From: JALONO01 sp038209965 | Lineage (GTDB): Bacteria > Bacteroidota > Bacteroidia > Cytophagales > Thermoflexibacteraceae | NCBI GenBank assembly: GCA_038209965.1 | Contig: JBBQXF010000132.1 | Coordinates: forward strand, 1-13,210 | Length of the DNA stretch: 13,210 nt | Direction of reading: 5' to 3' | Part shown: piece by piece, positions 6,343 to 13,210 of the stretch | Position numbering within the stretch: position 1 is the stretch's first letter | Layout of the letters: each line of letters starts with the position of its first letter | Translations under genes and position numbers: made by a program | The notes under the pieces: model-generated | Told to the model about the DNA's origin: nothing | Database searches by the model: none | The model's input: the letters and a program-made list of their open reading frames with translations, nothing else

Positions 6343-7048
6343 AAGATTTCTTCTGGTTGCTTTTGAATTTCGACGGGCTCATTTGCAAATTTATCGGGAT
6401 GGCACAAGACAGTTGCCTTTCTGTATTTCTTTTTTAGCTCTATTTTTTGCTCGTCGGTTAATTCAAAGATTTCCTTCTCATTTTCGGTATTAAATTGTTC
6501 ACGGTATTGTCTTTCATCATCTTCCGCTTCTTTAAATTTTGGCCGATCCGCTTTGAATTGCAATTTACGAAGTTTTAAAATCTCGCGAATGAGGTCACCC
6601 AACTCAATCGTATGACGGTGTTGAAACTCGGAAAGGATTTTTTCCAGTTCTATCTTTTCACGTCATACCCGATGAGCTGGTTTTCTAACTTCTTGATCTC
6701 GAGTTTAAGTGCAGCTATTTCGGGGTCGGGCCGAATGGAAAGCTGGTGGTTTTTTGAAATAAAATGTTGAATCTTATTTATGGCTGACGCAAATTCTCCG
6801 TTCCTAACCTCCTTGATGATCTCGAGCAAGTCCGCGTTAAATGTGTATTCCGTGAGTTTGGCGGTTTCCCGGTTCAATTCTTCAATGTCCTCGAGCAGGA
6901 TGTAGTTTTTCAGAATTTCCAACCGTTTAATGATTTTGTTCAGCGGGAACACAATTTCTTCTTTTATTTCGTCGGGATAATACTGCTTCCGAATGTTGTT
7001 GAATTCCGCAATGAATTGTTCCGCCAAGGTGGTGTTGCACACGCACAT

Positions 7049-7349
7049 GGGGGCTGGCCACCCACCAAGCCTCCACCATATTCATTGCTTCGGTGGTCAG
7101 TAAATTAAGACTTTTCGCCAAAATAACCAAATTTGCCAATGAATCTTTGTTTGACCGAGCTCAAATATTGACCGCTAGGGGCTGGGGTGCTCGTTTTTAT
7201 TGACCAAGGCACAAGAAATTCGTTGGCTGGTTGGTAAAAGCCAGTCGGGCCCCGAATTATAAGCCGGTGACCTTTGCTTCGCTGTTTTTTGGTGGCCAGA
7301 GCGGCCCGCCCCGCTGGTGATTGGGGGCGGGCGCGGGATCAGCGGTGGC
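7049..7349. other. Intergenic stretch between glpK and the J-domain pseudogene
   Basis: No firm gene is visible. A short minus-strand frame (SLANLVILAKSLNLL and on to EAWWVASP, about 7139 to 7050) could be a decayed N-terminal part of the J-domain gene, since it runs up to its first ATG in another frame, or simply noise. A GC-rich stem-loop lies at 7304-7332. GC returns to the level of the flanking chromosome here. Confidence 0.5.
7304..7332. repeat. GC-rich stem-loop downstream of glpK
   Basis: GCCCGCCCC (7304-7312) pairs with GGGGCGGGC (7324-7332) over an 11-base loop, 18 bp past the glpK stop. On the minus strand the following bases are A-rich instead of T-rich, so it is not a standard intrinsic terminator. 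It may still stabilise the transcript end. Confidence 0.4.
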
Positions 7350-8849
7350 TTACTCCACTTCCTTGGCCCAGCCCATAGTGCGGCGAACGGCTTCTTTCCA
7401 GCCCCGGTAGCGTTTGGCCGATTCAAAATCATTGAGTTGAGGCCGGAATGTGCGTTCCATTTTCCACAGTTCGGCCACTTGATCCTTGGTCCAGATGCCA
7501 GCCCCGATGCCAGCCAAGAAGGCCGCGCCCCGGGCAGTGCTTTCAATGATTTGCGGGCGCTGCACTTCCACTCCTAAAATATCGGCCTGAAACTGCATCA
7601 GAAAATTGTTGGCGGCCGCTCCACCGTCCACGCGCAAGGCTTGGAGGTCGAGCTTGGCATCTTCGTTCATGGCCACCAGTACATCTTTGGTCTGGTAGGC
7701 CAGGGATTCGAGCGTAGCACGGATCAGGTGGTTTTTGCCCGTGCCCCGGGTCAGGCCAAAAATGGCCCCGCGCGCGTACATATCCCAGTAGGGGGTGCCC
7801 AAGCCCGCAAAGGCCGGGACGACGTAAATGCCGCCCGAGTCCACCACTTGATCGGCAAAATACTCAGAGTCAGAGGCGTGGTCGATCAGGTACAGCCCGT
7901 CGCGCAGCCACTGGATGGCGGCCCCCGCAATGAACACGCTGCCCTCCAGGGCATAATCGATCTTGCCGTCCAACCCCCACGCAATGGTGGTAATGAGCCC
8001 CGACTTGGATTTGATAATTTTTTCGCCGGTATTTTCCAGCAAGAAACAGCCGGTGCCATAGGTGTTTTTGGCCATGCCGGGTTTGAAACAGGCTTGCCCG
8101 AACAGGGCCGCTTGCTGGTCGCCGGCCACGCCGGTGATCAGGATCGCGGTACCGTCCAGCAACTGGCCGTCGGTGGCATCAAAACTGCCGCTGCTCATAC
8201 GCACCTCGGGCAGCATGGTGCGTGGGATATTGAGCGACTCGAGGATGTAATTGTCCCAGTCCAGCGTGCGGATGTTGTAGAACATGGTGCGCGAGGCATT
8301 GGAATAGTCGGTGGCGTGCAACCTGCCCCCGGTCAGTTTCCAGATCAGCCACGTATCGATGGTGCCAAAGAGCAGGCTGCCCGCTTCGGCCTTTTCGCGG
8401 GCCCCGGGCACATTATCGAGCAGCCACTGTACTTTGGTGGCCGAAAAATAGGCATCAATTACCAGCCCGGTATTTTCCCGGATGTAATCGGACAGTTTTT
8501 CAGTGCGTTTGATCTGGTCACACCTGTCGGCGGTGCGCCGATCTTGCCAAACTATCGCATTGTAAATCGGTTCGCCAGTTTGCTTGTCCCAAACGACGGT
8601 GGTTTCGCGCTGGTTGGTGATGCCAATGGCCGAGATGTCGCGGTAGGTGAGCAAGGCCCCTTGTACCGCTTCTTTGAGAGTCTGGAACTGGGTGTTCCAG
8701 ATTTCCAAGGCATTGTGTTCCACCCAGCCCGGTTGGGGATAGACCTGGGTGAACTCTTTTTGGGCCATGCTGACTATGCGGCCGAGTTCATTGAAAACAA
8801 TGGAGCGGCAACTGGTGGTTCCTTGATCAAGTGTGAGGATATATTTCAT
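7350..8849 (-). CDS. glpK: Glycerol kinase
   Basis: The 499-residue product has the normal length of GlpK, which phosphorylates glycerol to sn-glycerol 3-phosphate with ATP in the cytoplasm. It starts MKYILTLDQGTTSCRS (phosphate-binding loop of the FGGY kinase fold). Glycerol-binding residues are in place: R82 and E83 in NQRETT, W102 in IVWQDRR, Y134 and the FGGY signature YFSATKVQWLLDN (134-146), and D244 in GVAGDQQAALFG, the catalytic base. The C-terminal domain has GLGTPYWDMYARGAIFGLTR and RVDGGAAANNFLMQFQAD, both typical. No glpD, glpF or regulator gene is adjacent; an MFS sugar-type carrier gene is 70 bp upstream on the same strand and may share the transcript. Confidence 0.97.
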   Translation of the reverse strand: MKYILTLDQGTTSCRSIVFNELGRIVSMAQKEFTQVYPQPGWVEHNALEIWNTQFQTLKEAVQGALLTYRDISAIGITNQRETTVVWDKQTGEPIYNAIVWQDRRTADRCDQIKRTEKLSDYIRENTGLVIDAYFSATKVQWLLDNVPGAREKAEAGSLLFGTIDTWLIWKLTGGRLHATDYSNASRTMFYNIRTLDWDNYILESLNIPRTMLPEVRMSSGSFDATDGQLLDGTAILITGVAGDQQAALFGQACFKPGMAKNTYGTGCFLLENTGEKIIKSKSGLITTIAWGLDGKIDYALEGSVFIAGAAIQWLRDGLYLIDHASDSEYFADQVVDSGGIYVVPAFAGLGTPYWDMYARGAIFGLTRGTGKNHLIRATLESLAYQTKDVLVAMNEDAKLDLQALRVDGGAAANNFLMQFQADILGVEVQRPQIIESTARGAAFLAGIGAGIWTKDQVAELWKMERTFRPQLNDFESAKRYRGWKEAVRRTMGWAKEVE

Positions 8850-8919
8850 GGGGATAAGACTTAATGGCGAAAAAAATGTTGAATGGAAGTCTAAAACGTT
8901 GATTTACCGAAAATTTAGG

Positions 8920-10242
8920 CTAGGGGACGGCAACTTCCTGGTCTTGGTCGTCGACCAAGCTGGTGAGCAAGGCGGCCAAGATGAGCAAGCCTCCGCCCAG
9001 CATCACTGCCAGGCCCCGGTCATTGTTCAACCAGTGCTCCATGATCCACCCAAAGCCAAGCGCGGCCAAGATTTCGGGGATCACGATGAAAAAATTGAAG
9101 ATGCCCATAAAAATCCCAATTTTGGCCGGGGGAAGGTGGCGCACCAACATGGCGTAGGGCATGGAAAGAATACTGGCCCAAGCGATGCCCACGCCCACCA
9201 TGGAGGCGAGCAACAGGTATTTATCATGGATAAAACCGACGGAAATCAGGCCCGCCGCCCCAGCAAGCAGGCAAACGGCGTGGGTGGTCTTGCGGCCCAG
9301 GGCGCTGGCCACATTGGGCAGGACAAAGGAGAACGCGAAGGTGATCAACGAATAAAAAGAAAAGCACAGGCCGGCCCAAGCGGTTCCCTCGGCATAGAGC
9401 GGGGAGCTGGTGTCAGGTGCGCCCATTACATCCCGGGCCACTGCCGGGGCAAAATAAAACCACATTAGGAACAAGCCCGGCCAAGTAAAGAATTGTACCA
9501 AGGCCAATTGTTTCATGGTCTTGGGCATGTTGGCCACGCTGTGGAGAATTTCATTGGCCCCGGAAAACAGTCCCGCATTTTTCTTTTTTTCTGCTTCAAA
9601 AGCCGCCATATCGACTGGGGGGTATTCTTTGGTAGTGGCAATGGTGTAGATCACCGCGCCCAAGAAAGCGACGGCCCCGATGTAAAAAGAAATTCGCACC
9701 GTGATCGGGATTTCGCCAGCAGCAGCCACCGCACTGAACCCGAACCAGTTGACCATGATCCACGGCAGGGCCGAGGCGATCACCGCCCCCAAGCCAATAA
9801 AAAAACTCTGCATGGCAAAACCGCGCGTTTGCTGTGCTTTGGGCAGCATATCGGCCACAAAAGCCCGGAAAGGTTCCATGCTGACGTTGATCGATGCATC
9901 TAGGATCCAGAGCAAGCCGGCCGCCATCCATAGGGTGGGGGAGTTGGGCATCAACACCAAACAGATGGAGGAGAAAACAGCCCCGACCAAAAAATAAGGC
10001 TTGCGCCGTCCCAATCGGGTCCACGTGCGGTCGCTCATATAACCGATGATCGGCTGCACCAACAGGCCCGTGAGCGGGGCGGCCAGCCAAAGCATGGGGA
10101 TTTCTTCGGCTTTGGCCCCAAGGTATTCATAAATGGAACTCATATTGGCCATTTGCAGGGCCCAGCCAAACTGGATACCCAAAAAGCCAAAACTCATGTT
10201 CCAAATTTGCCAAAAATTGAGGGTCGGTTTGTCCATTTTCAT
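8920..10242 (-). CDS. SLC45-like MFS sugar transporter
   Basis: The 440-residue product is a polytopic membrane protein with about 12 hydrophobic segments. The N-terminal part (FWQIWNMSFGFLGIQFGWAL), the loop SDRTWTRLGRRKPY at residues 70-83 (MFS signature between TM2 and TM3), and DASINVSMEPFRAFVADMLP match the SLC45/GPH-like group of sugar-proton symporters found in Bacteroidota, where maltose or sucrose transport is the usual guess. A Lys/Glu-rich cytoplasmic loop near residues 215-235 separates the halves. The substrate cannot be told from sequence. Being directly upstream of glpK suggests a link to glycerol or a glycerol-containing compound, but the family is not known for glycerol. It is divergent from the reductase gene at 10406, sharing a 163-bp promoter region. 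Confidence 0.88.
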   Translation of the reverse strand: MKMDKPTLNFWQIWNMSFGFLGIQFGWALQMANMSSIYEYLGAKAEEIPMLWLAAPLTGLLVQPIIGYMSDRTWTRLGRRKPYFLVGAVFSSICLVLMPNSPTLWMAAGLLWILDASINVSMEPFRAFVADMLPKAQQTRGFAMQSFFIGLGAVIASALPWIMVNWFGFSAVAAAGEIPITVRISFYIGAVAFLGAVIYTIATTKEYPPVDMAAFEAEKKKNAGLFSGANEILHSVANMPKTMKQLALVQFFTWPGLFLMWFYFAPAVARDVMGAPDTSSPLYAEGTAWAGLCFSFYSLITFAFSFVLPNVASALGRKTTHAVCLLAGAAGLISVGFIHDKYLLLASMVGVGIAWASILSMPYAMLVRHLPPAKIGIFMGIFNFFIVIPEILAALGFGWIMEHWLNNDRGLAVMLGGGLLILAALLTSLVDDQDQEVAVP

Positions 10243-10365
10243 CGTTGTGGCGGATGAGCCGCCGTTATTGTTGTTTCCATCTTTGCAAGATTGTGATAAA
10301 GTGGCAAAACTGCAAACGTTGCTTGCAGATCCCCGGGCCAGTTATATTTCTTGCTCACTTTCCCC

Positions 10366-10373
10366 TAATTTTG
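10366..10373 (+). promoter_or_regulatory. Possible Bacteroidota -7 box for the reductase gene
   Basis: TAATTTTG fits the TAnnTTTG -7 consensus of Bacteroidota sigma factor RpoD. It sits 32 bp before the ATG at 10406, giving a short leader. I see no good TTTG -33 element at the expected distance, so this is tentative. Confidence 0.35.
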
Positions 10374-10405
10374 CTTCATTCATTCGTTCAAGCAAACCCC
10401 ATAAT

Positions 10406-11383
10406 ATGCCGAAAATATTTGTTACCCGTCAAATTTTGGCCAAGGGATTGGACTATTTACGCCAAGCCAGCTTTGAGTTGGATGTTTGGGCGGGTCCAGC
10501 ATTCCCCACCCAGTCCGAACTAGTGGCCCACGCCCGCCAAGCCGACGGCATCTTGTGCATGTTGGATGATAAGATCGATGCCAGTTTCCTTGAACAGAAC
10601 CAACACCTCAAAGTAATTAGCAATTATGCCGTGGGTTACAACAATATTGATGTCCCAATGGCCACCGCACTGGGCATTCCCGTGGGCAACACGCCTGACG
10701 TGCTCACTGAGGCCACTGCCGACATTGCCTTTGCGCTCCTGCTGGCGGTGGCCCGCAAAATAGTGGACAGTAACCACGACATCCGGGCTGGCCGGTGGCA
10801 TGACTGGCACCCAACCGGGTATTTGGGAATGGATCTGAAAGGGAAAACCTTGGGTATAATGGGGATGGGCCGAATCGGCATGGCGATGGCCAAACGTTGC
10901 TTTGGGGCATACGATATGGAAATTATTTACACCGCCAATACTGCCAAGCCGGCCGCAGAGCAAGCTTTTGGGGCGAGGCAGGTGGATTTTGCCACGCTGT
11001 TGCACCACAGCGACATCGTTTCGGTGCATTCCAGCCTCAGCCCCCAAACCACCGGGTTGTTTGATCGGGCCGCCTTCGCCCAAATGAAAAATACTGCTAT
11101 TTTTATCAACACAGCCCGGGGCGCTATCCACCAAGAAGCCGACTTGGCTGAGGCGATCCAACAGGGACGGATCTGGGGCGCGGGACTGGATGTGACCAAT
11201 CCCGAACCGATGTCGCCCACCAGCGCCCTGCTGGCCCTGCCCAATGTCGTTGTCACGCCGCATATCGGCTCGGCCACCACCTGGACCCGCAATGAAATGT
11301 CGCTGATCGCGGCCCAGAACATTGTGCGGGCTTTTCGGCGGGAGCCATTGGTCGGTTTTGTGAATCCACAAGTATATGAATAA
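10406..11383 (+). CDS. GRHPR-type glyoxylate/hydroxypyruvate reductase
   Basis: The 325-residue product is a D-isomer-specific 2-hydroxyacid dehydrogenase, reducing glyoxylate or hydroxypyruvate with NAD(P)H. The start MPKIFVTRQIL matches the family N-terminus; the frame is open further upstream to 10133 but that part overlaps the divergent transporter gene and has no family match. Seen in order: the N-terminal catalytic lobe with NYAVGYNNID (73-82), the Rossmann motif GIMGMGRIG (150-158), R238 in INTARGA, E267 in LDVTNPEP and H286 in TPHIGSAT, the Arg-Glu-His catalytic set. LDVTNPEP and SATTWTRNEMSLIAAQN closely resemble human GRHPR instead of SerA or lactate dehydrogenase. It may work with the class V aminotransferase of this window in glyoxylate or serine metabolism (inference). 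Confidence 0.92.
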   Translation: MPKIFVTRQILAKGLDYLRQASFELDVWAGPAFPTQSELVAHARQADGILCMLDDKIDASFLEQNQHLKVISNYAVGYNNIDVPMATALGIPVGNTPDVLTEATADIAFALLLAVARKIVDSNHDIRAGRWHDWHPTGYLGMDLKGKTLGIMGMGRIGMAMAKRCFGAYDMEIIYTANTAKPAAEQAFGARQVDFATLLHHSDIVSVHSSLSPQTTGLFDRAAFAQMKNTAIFINTARGAIHQEADLAEAIQQGRIWGAGLDVTNPEPMSPTSALLALPNVVVTPHIGSATTWTRNEMSLIAAQNIVRAFRREPLVGFVNPQVYE

Positions 11384-11421
11384 GCAAACAGCCCATTCCG
11401 TGGGGAAATGGGCTGTTTGCT
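11383..11421 (+). repeat. Perfect 15-bp hairpin at the reductase stop codon
   Basis: AGCAAACAGCCCATT (11383-11397) pairs with AATGGGCTGTTTGCT (11407-11421) around a nine-base loop. The stem begins at the last base of the TAA stop. No T-tract follows (GTTCACTTTG), so it is either a weak terminator or a 3'-end stabilising hairpin ahead of the true terminator. Confidence 0.7.
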
Positions 11422-11514
11422 GTTCACTTTGTGCTTGTGCAAAATTAGTTGATGGTAAATTAACCTTCATTGGCAGTTTTTGGCAACCCGCGCGTGACCA
11501 TGGTAGGGTTTGTA

Positions 11515-11552
11515 CAACAAAAAACCCCGCTTTCGGCGGGGCTTTTTGTTGT
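11515..11552. terminator. Bidirectional intrinsic terminator between reductase gene and tuf
   Basis: CCCCGC (11525-11530) pairs with GCGGGG (11536-11541) around TTTCG. Flanking CAACAAAAA and TTTTTGTTG can extend the stem past a bulged C and give a U-tract on both strands. It is 13 bp beyond the tuf stop and serves the converging reductase gene from the other side. Confidence 0.92.
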
Positions 11553-11564
11553 TTGAAAGATTAA

Positions 11565-12752
11565 CTATTTCGTGATTTCGGTCACTTGACCAGCACCTAC
11601 GGTACGGCCACCTTCACGGATAGCGAAACGCAAACCTTTTTCCATCGCGATTTCTTTTTGCAAAGTCACGGTAATGGTAATGTTGTCGCCGGGCATAACC
11701 ATTTCTACTCCTTCTGGCAAAGTGATTTCACCAGTCACGTCAGTGGTGCGGAAATAGAACTGTGGGTTATAACCTTTGAAGAATGGGGTGTGACGACCAC
11801 CTTCTGCTTTTGACAGTACATAAATCTCGGCTTTGAAATCAGTGTGGGGGGTTACCGAGCCAGCCTTGCAAATAACCATTCCACGACGGATAGATTCTTT
11901 GTCAACACCACGGAGCAACAAACCAACGTTGTCACCAGCTTCGCCACGGTCCAGCAACTTGCGGAACATTTCTACGCCAGTCACAGTCGATTTCAAACCA
12001 ACGGCACCCATTCCAATAATGTCAACCCCGTCACCAACATTGACAATGCCGCGCTCGATCCGACCAGTGGCTACCGTGCCACGACCTGTAATAGAGAATA
12101 CATCTTCAACTGGCATCAAGAAAGGAAGCTCAGTCAAACGCTTGGGGATGGGGATATAATTATCAACTGCATCCATCAACTCGTCAATGGTTTTAACCCA
12201 CTCAGGTTCGCCATTCAAGCCACCCAAGGCAGAACCCCGGATAACGGGAATATCTTCGCCAGGGAAACCATAAAAAGACAACAATTCGCGGATTTCCATT
12301 TCTACCAATTCCAACAACTCGGGATCGTCCACCATGTCCACCTTGTTCATGAATACCACCAACGCTGGTACACCAACTTGGCGGGCCAACAGGATGTGTT
12401 CACGGGTTTGGGGCATTGGACCGTCCGTTGCAGCCACTACGATAATAGCACCGTCCATTTGGGCAGCACCAGTTACCATGTTCTTCACATAATCGGCGTG
12501 ACCTGGACAGTCAACGTGCGCATAGTGACGGCTCAATGTTTGGTATTCTACGTGTGCAGTATTGATAGTAATACCGCGCTCTCTTTCCTCAGGCGCATTG
12601 TCGATAGAAGAGAAGTCCCTTTTCTCGGCCAACCCTTTATCCGAAAGAACTTTGGTGATGGCCGCAGTCAAAGTAGTTTTGCCGTGGTCAACGTGTCCGA
12701 TGGTTCCAACGTTTACGTGCGGCTTGGAACGGTCAAACTTTTCTTTTGCCAT
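11565..12752 (-). CDS. tuf: Translation elongation factor Tu
   Basis: The 395-residue product is EF-Tu, the GTPase that brings aminoacyl-tRNA to the ribosome. All G motifs are present: GHVDHGKT (19-26), RGITI in switch I (59-63), DCPGHAD (81-87, with catalytic H85), NKVD (136-139) and SAL (174-176). Domains 2 and 3 follow with RGTVATGRIERG, LLRGV and the C-terminal VGAGQVTEITK. The length is normal. It follows a tRNA-Tyr/Gly/Thr cluster on the same strand at 71 bp, an arrangement known from E. coli tufB, and probably shares that transcript. It ends at its own terminator with no tRNA-Trp, secE or nusG downstream. Confidence 0.99.
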   Translation of the reverse strand: MAKEKFDRSKPHVNVGTIGHVDHGKTTLTAAITKVLSDKGLAEKRDFSSIDNAPEERERGITINTAHVEYQTLSRHYAHVDCPGHADYVKNMVTGAAQMDGAIIVVAATDGPMPQTREHILLARQVGVPALVVFMNKVDMVDDPELLELVEMEIRELLSFYGFPGEDIPVIRGSALGGLNGEPEWVKTIDELMDAVDNYIPIPKRLTELPFLMPVEDVFSITGRGTVATGRIERGIVNVGDGVDIIGMGAVGLKSTVTGVEMFRKLLDRGEAGDNVGLLLRGVDKESIRRGMVICKAGSVTPHTDFKAEIYVLSKAEGGRHTPFFKGYNPQFYFRTTDVTGEITLPEGVEMVMPGDNITITVTLQKEIAMEKGLRFAIREGGRTVGAGQVTEITK

Positions 12753-12823
12753 TTTTGATACTTAGTTAATCGTGTTTTGAATAATTTTTTGAACTTGATT
12801 GAAACAACTTAGCAAAGTTCAAG

Positions 12824-12895
12824 AGCTGATGATGAGAATTGAACTCACGACCTCTTCATTACCAATGAAGTGCTCTACCCCTGAGCTACATCAGC
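12824..12895 (-). tRNA. tRNA-Thr (anticodon GGT)
   Basis: A 72-nt cloverleaf with acceptor stem GCTGATG/CATCAGC, D arm GCTC/GAGC, anticodon stem CTTCA/TGAAG around TTGGTAA, and T arm with TTCAATT. The discriminator base is T; CCA is not encoded. It is the tRNA gene nearest to tuf. Confidence 0.97.
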
Positions 12896-12931
12896 TTGAG
12901 AATTGCTTACTAATTAAATTGGACTTTGCCG

Positions 12932-13004
12932 AGCGGGAGACGAGGTTCGAACTCGCGACCTGCAGCTTGGAAGGCTGCCGCTCTACCAACTGAGCTACTC
13001 CCGC
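12932..13004 (-). tRNA. tRNA-Gly (anticodon TCC)
   Basis: A 73-nt cloverleaf with acceptor stem GCGGGAG/CTCCCGC, D arm GCTC/GAGC, anticodon stem GCAGC/GCTGC around CTTCCAA, and T loop TTCGAAC. The discriminator is T; CCA is not encoded. It is 36 bp upstream of tRNA-Thr. Confidence 0.97.
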
Positions 13005-13075
13005 CTGTGTACATATTGCGCAAATACAGTAACTGAAACATTCAACTACTTGATTGGCACTACTATATTCAATAG

Positions 13076-13158
13076 TGGGGAGAGAAGGATTCGAACCTTC
13101 GAAGTCATAAGACAGCAGATTTACAGTCTGCCCCGTTTGGCCGCTTCGGTATCTCTCC
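13076..13158 (-). tRNA. tRNA-Tyr (anticodon GTA)
   Basis: An 83-nt class II tRNA with a long variable arm, anticodon stem around CTGTAAA, T arm GAAGG/CCTTC with TTCGAAT, and discriminator A. CCA is not encoded. The acceptor stem GGAGAGA/TCTCCCC has one mismatch, A3 against C70; all other arms pair well. Confidence 0.95.
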
Positions 13159-13210
13159 ACGAAGGAATTCGCCGTCCAAGAGCGAAACCAAAGTGATAAA
13201 CGAAAGATCC

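Larger units (their letters stand above)
5841..7048 (-). pseudogene. J-domain protein gene, broken by two frameshifts and a MITE
   Basis: Four minus-strand pieces belong to one gene. The N-terminal piece (7048 to 6650) starts MCVCNTTLAEQ, is helical and charged, and stops at 6650-6652. A one-base loss in the A-run at 6655-6658 would join it to the next frame, which runs through SEFQHRHTIELGD, a long helix and a J-domain helix with the HPD motif (codons 6401-6393; YRKATVLCHPDKFANE). At EEIFKE the frame enters a 153-bp inserted element (6182-6334). After the element it continues with KELNEANATNDLEKVSEI, then a second frame change near 6099 leads to LTSKGDKLTDKDKL, IIGIVDWGEYF and a terminal coiled-coil-like stretch ending at 5841. 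Repaired, the protein would be about 349 residues: N-terminal helices, central J-domain, C-terminal coiled coil. A J-domain stimulates Hsp70 ATPase; the specific role is unknown. GC is far below that of the flanks, which suggests transfer. The true N-terminus may lie slightly upstream. Confidence 0.85.

Noticed and set aside
6306..6602. Separate small J-domain gene
   Set aside because: Its start has no basis, the coding pattern continues upstream, and its last residues (WFSDRFSGR) are read from the inserted element.
7641..8864. 407-codon plus-strand open frame opposite glpK
   Set aside because: Glycerol kinase on the other strand is certain; the mirror product is rich in Gly, His and Gln without any domain pattern, as expected from GC-rich antisense reading.
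8833..9468. Plus-strand open frame opposite the MFS carrier gene
   Set aside because: The product is His/Gln/Gly-rich and has no motif; the opposite strand encodes a full carrier.
10133..10405. Upstream extension of the reductase reading frame
   Set aside because: It overlaps the divergent transporter gene and has no match to the dehydrogenase N-terminus.
11844..12758. 304-codon plus-strand open frame opposite tuf
   Set aside because: EF-Tu is certain and highly conserved; the antisense frame is a by-product of its codon usage.
1..13210. CRISPR array, toxin-antitoxin pair, or new defence system
   Set aside because: No spaced direct repeats, no paired small genes and no nuclease-helicase type grouping are visible; the lone exonuclease and caspase-like end are not enough for such a claim.

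Overview
The window looks like chromosomal DNA of a Bacteroidota member (inference). The reasons are weak or absent Shine-Dalgarno sequences, tRNA genes without an encoded CCA end, one TAnnTTTG-type -7 box, and the character of the proteins: a SerC-like class V aminotransferase, an SLC45-type MFS carrier and a secreted protein with an ordinary Sec signal. Most of the window has moderate to high GC. The stretch from about 5630 to 6660 is clearly AT-rich.

Layout, left to right. (1) 1-1718, plus strand: the 3' part of a caspase-like (C14) protein gene with an extra C-terminal domain, then a small secreted protein of unknown function. (2) 1737-1775: a perfect bidirectional terminator. (3) 5516 down to 1814, minus strand: a compact five-gene unit, in transcription order a class V (SerC/AGT-like) aminotransferase, a FAH-family hydrolase, a strongly diverged LeuD-like aconitase swivel protein with no large-subunit partner here, a DEDDh 3'-5' exonuclease, and an HpcH/HpaI-type aldolase. 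Most of these enzymes handle 2-oxo or hydroxy acids, so a small catabolic or detoxification route around pyruvate or glyoxylate is plausible but unproven. (4) 5517-7349: an AT-rich accessory island. Its main content is one broken minus-strand gene for a J-domain protein (5841-7048). It carries two frameshifts and a 153-bp MITE-like element (6182-6334) flanked by a perfect 8-bp target duplication; removing the element and one duplication copy restores the reading frame exactly. (5) 10242 down to 7350, minus strand: an SLC45-like sugar transporter gene followed by glpK (glycerol kinase). (6) 10406-11383, plus strand: a GRHPR-type glyoxylate/hydroxypyruvate reductase gene, divergent from the transporter. 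(7) 13158 down to 11565, minus strand: tRNA-Tyr, tRNA-Gly, tRNA-Thr and tuf (EF-Tu), ending at a second bidirectional terminator (11515-11552) shared with the reductase gene.

I see no CRISPR array, no intact transposase gene and no convincing new multi-gene defence system. The best unusual signals are the MITE-interrupted J-domain gene, the orphan diverged LeuD-like protein inside its operon, and a tuf gene that is not followed by tRNA-Trp, secE and nusG.
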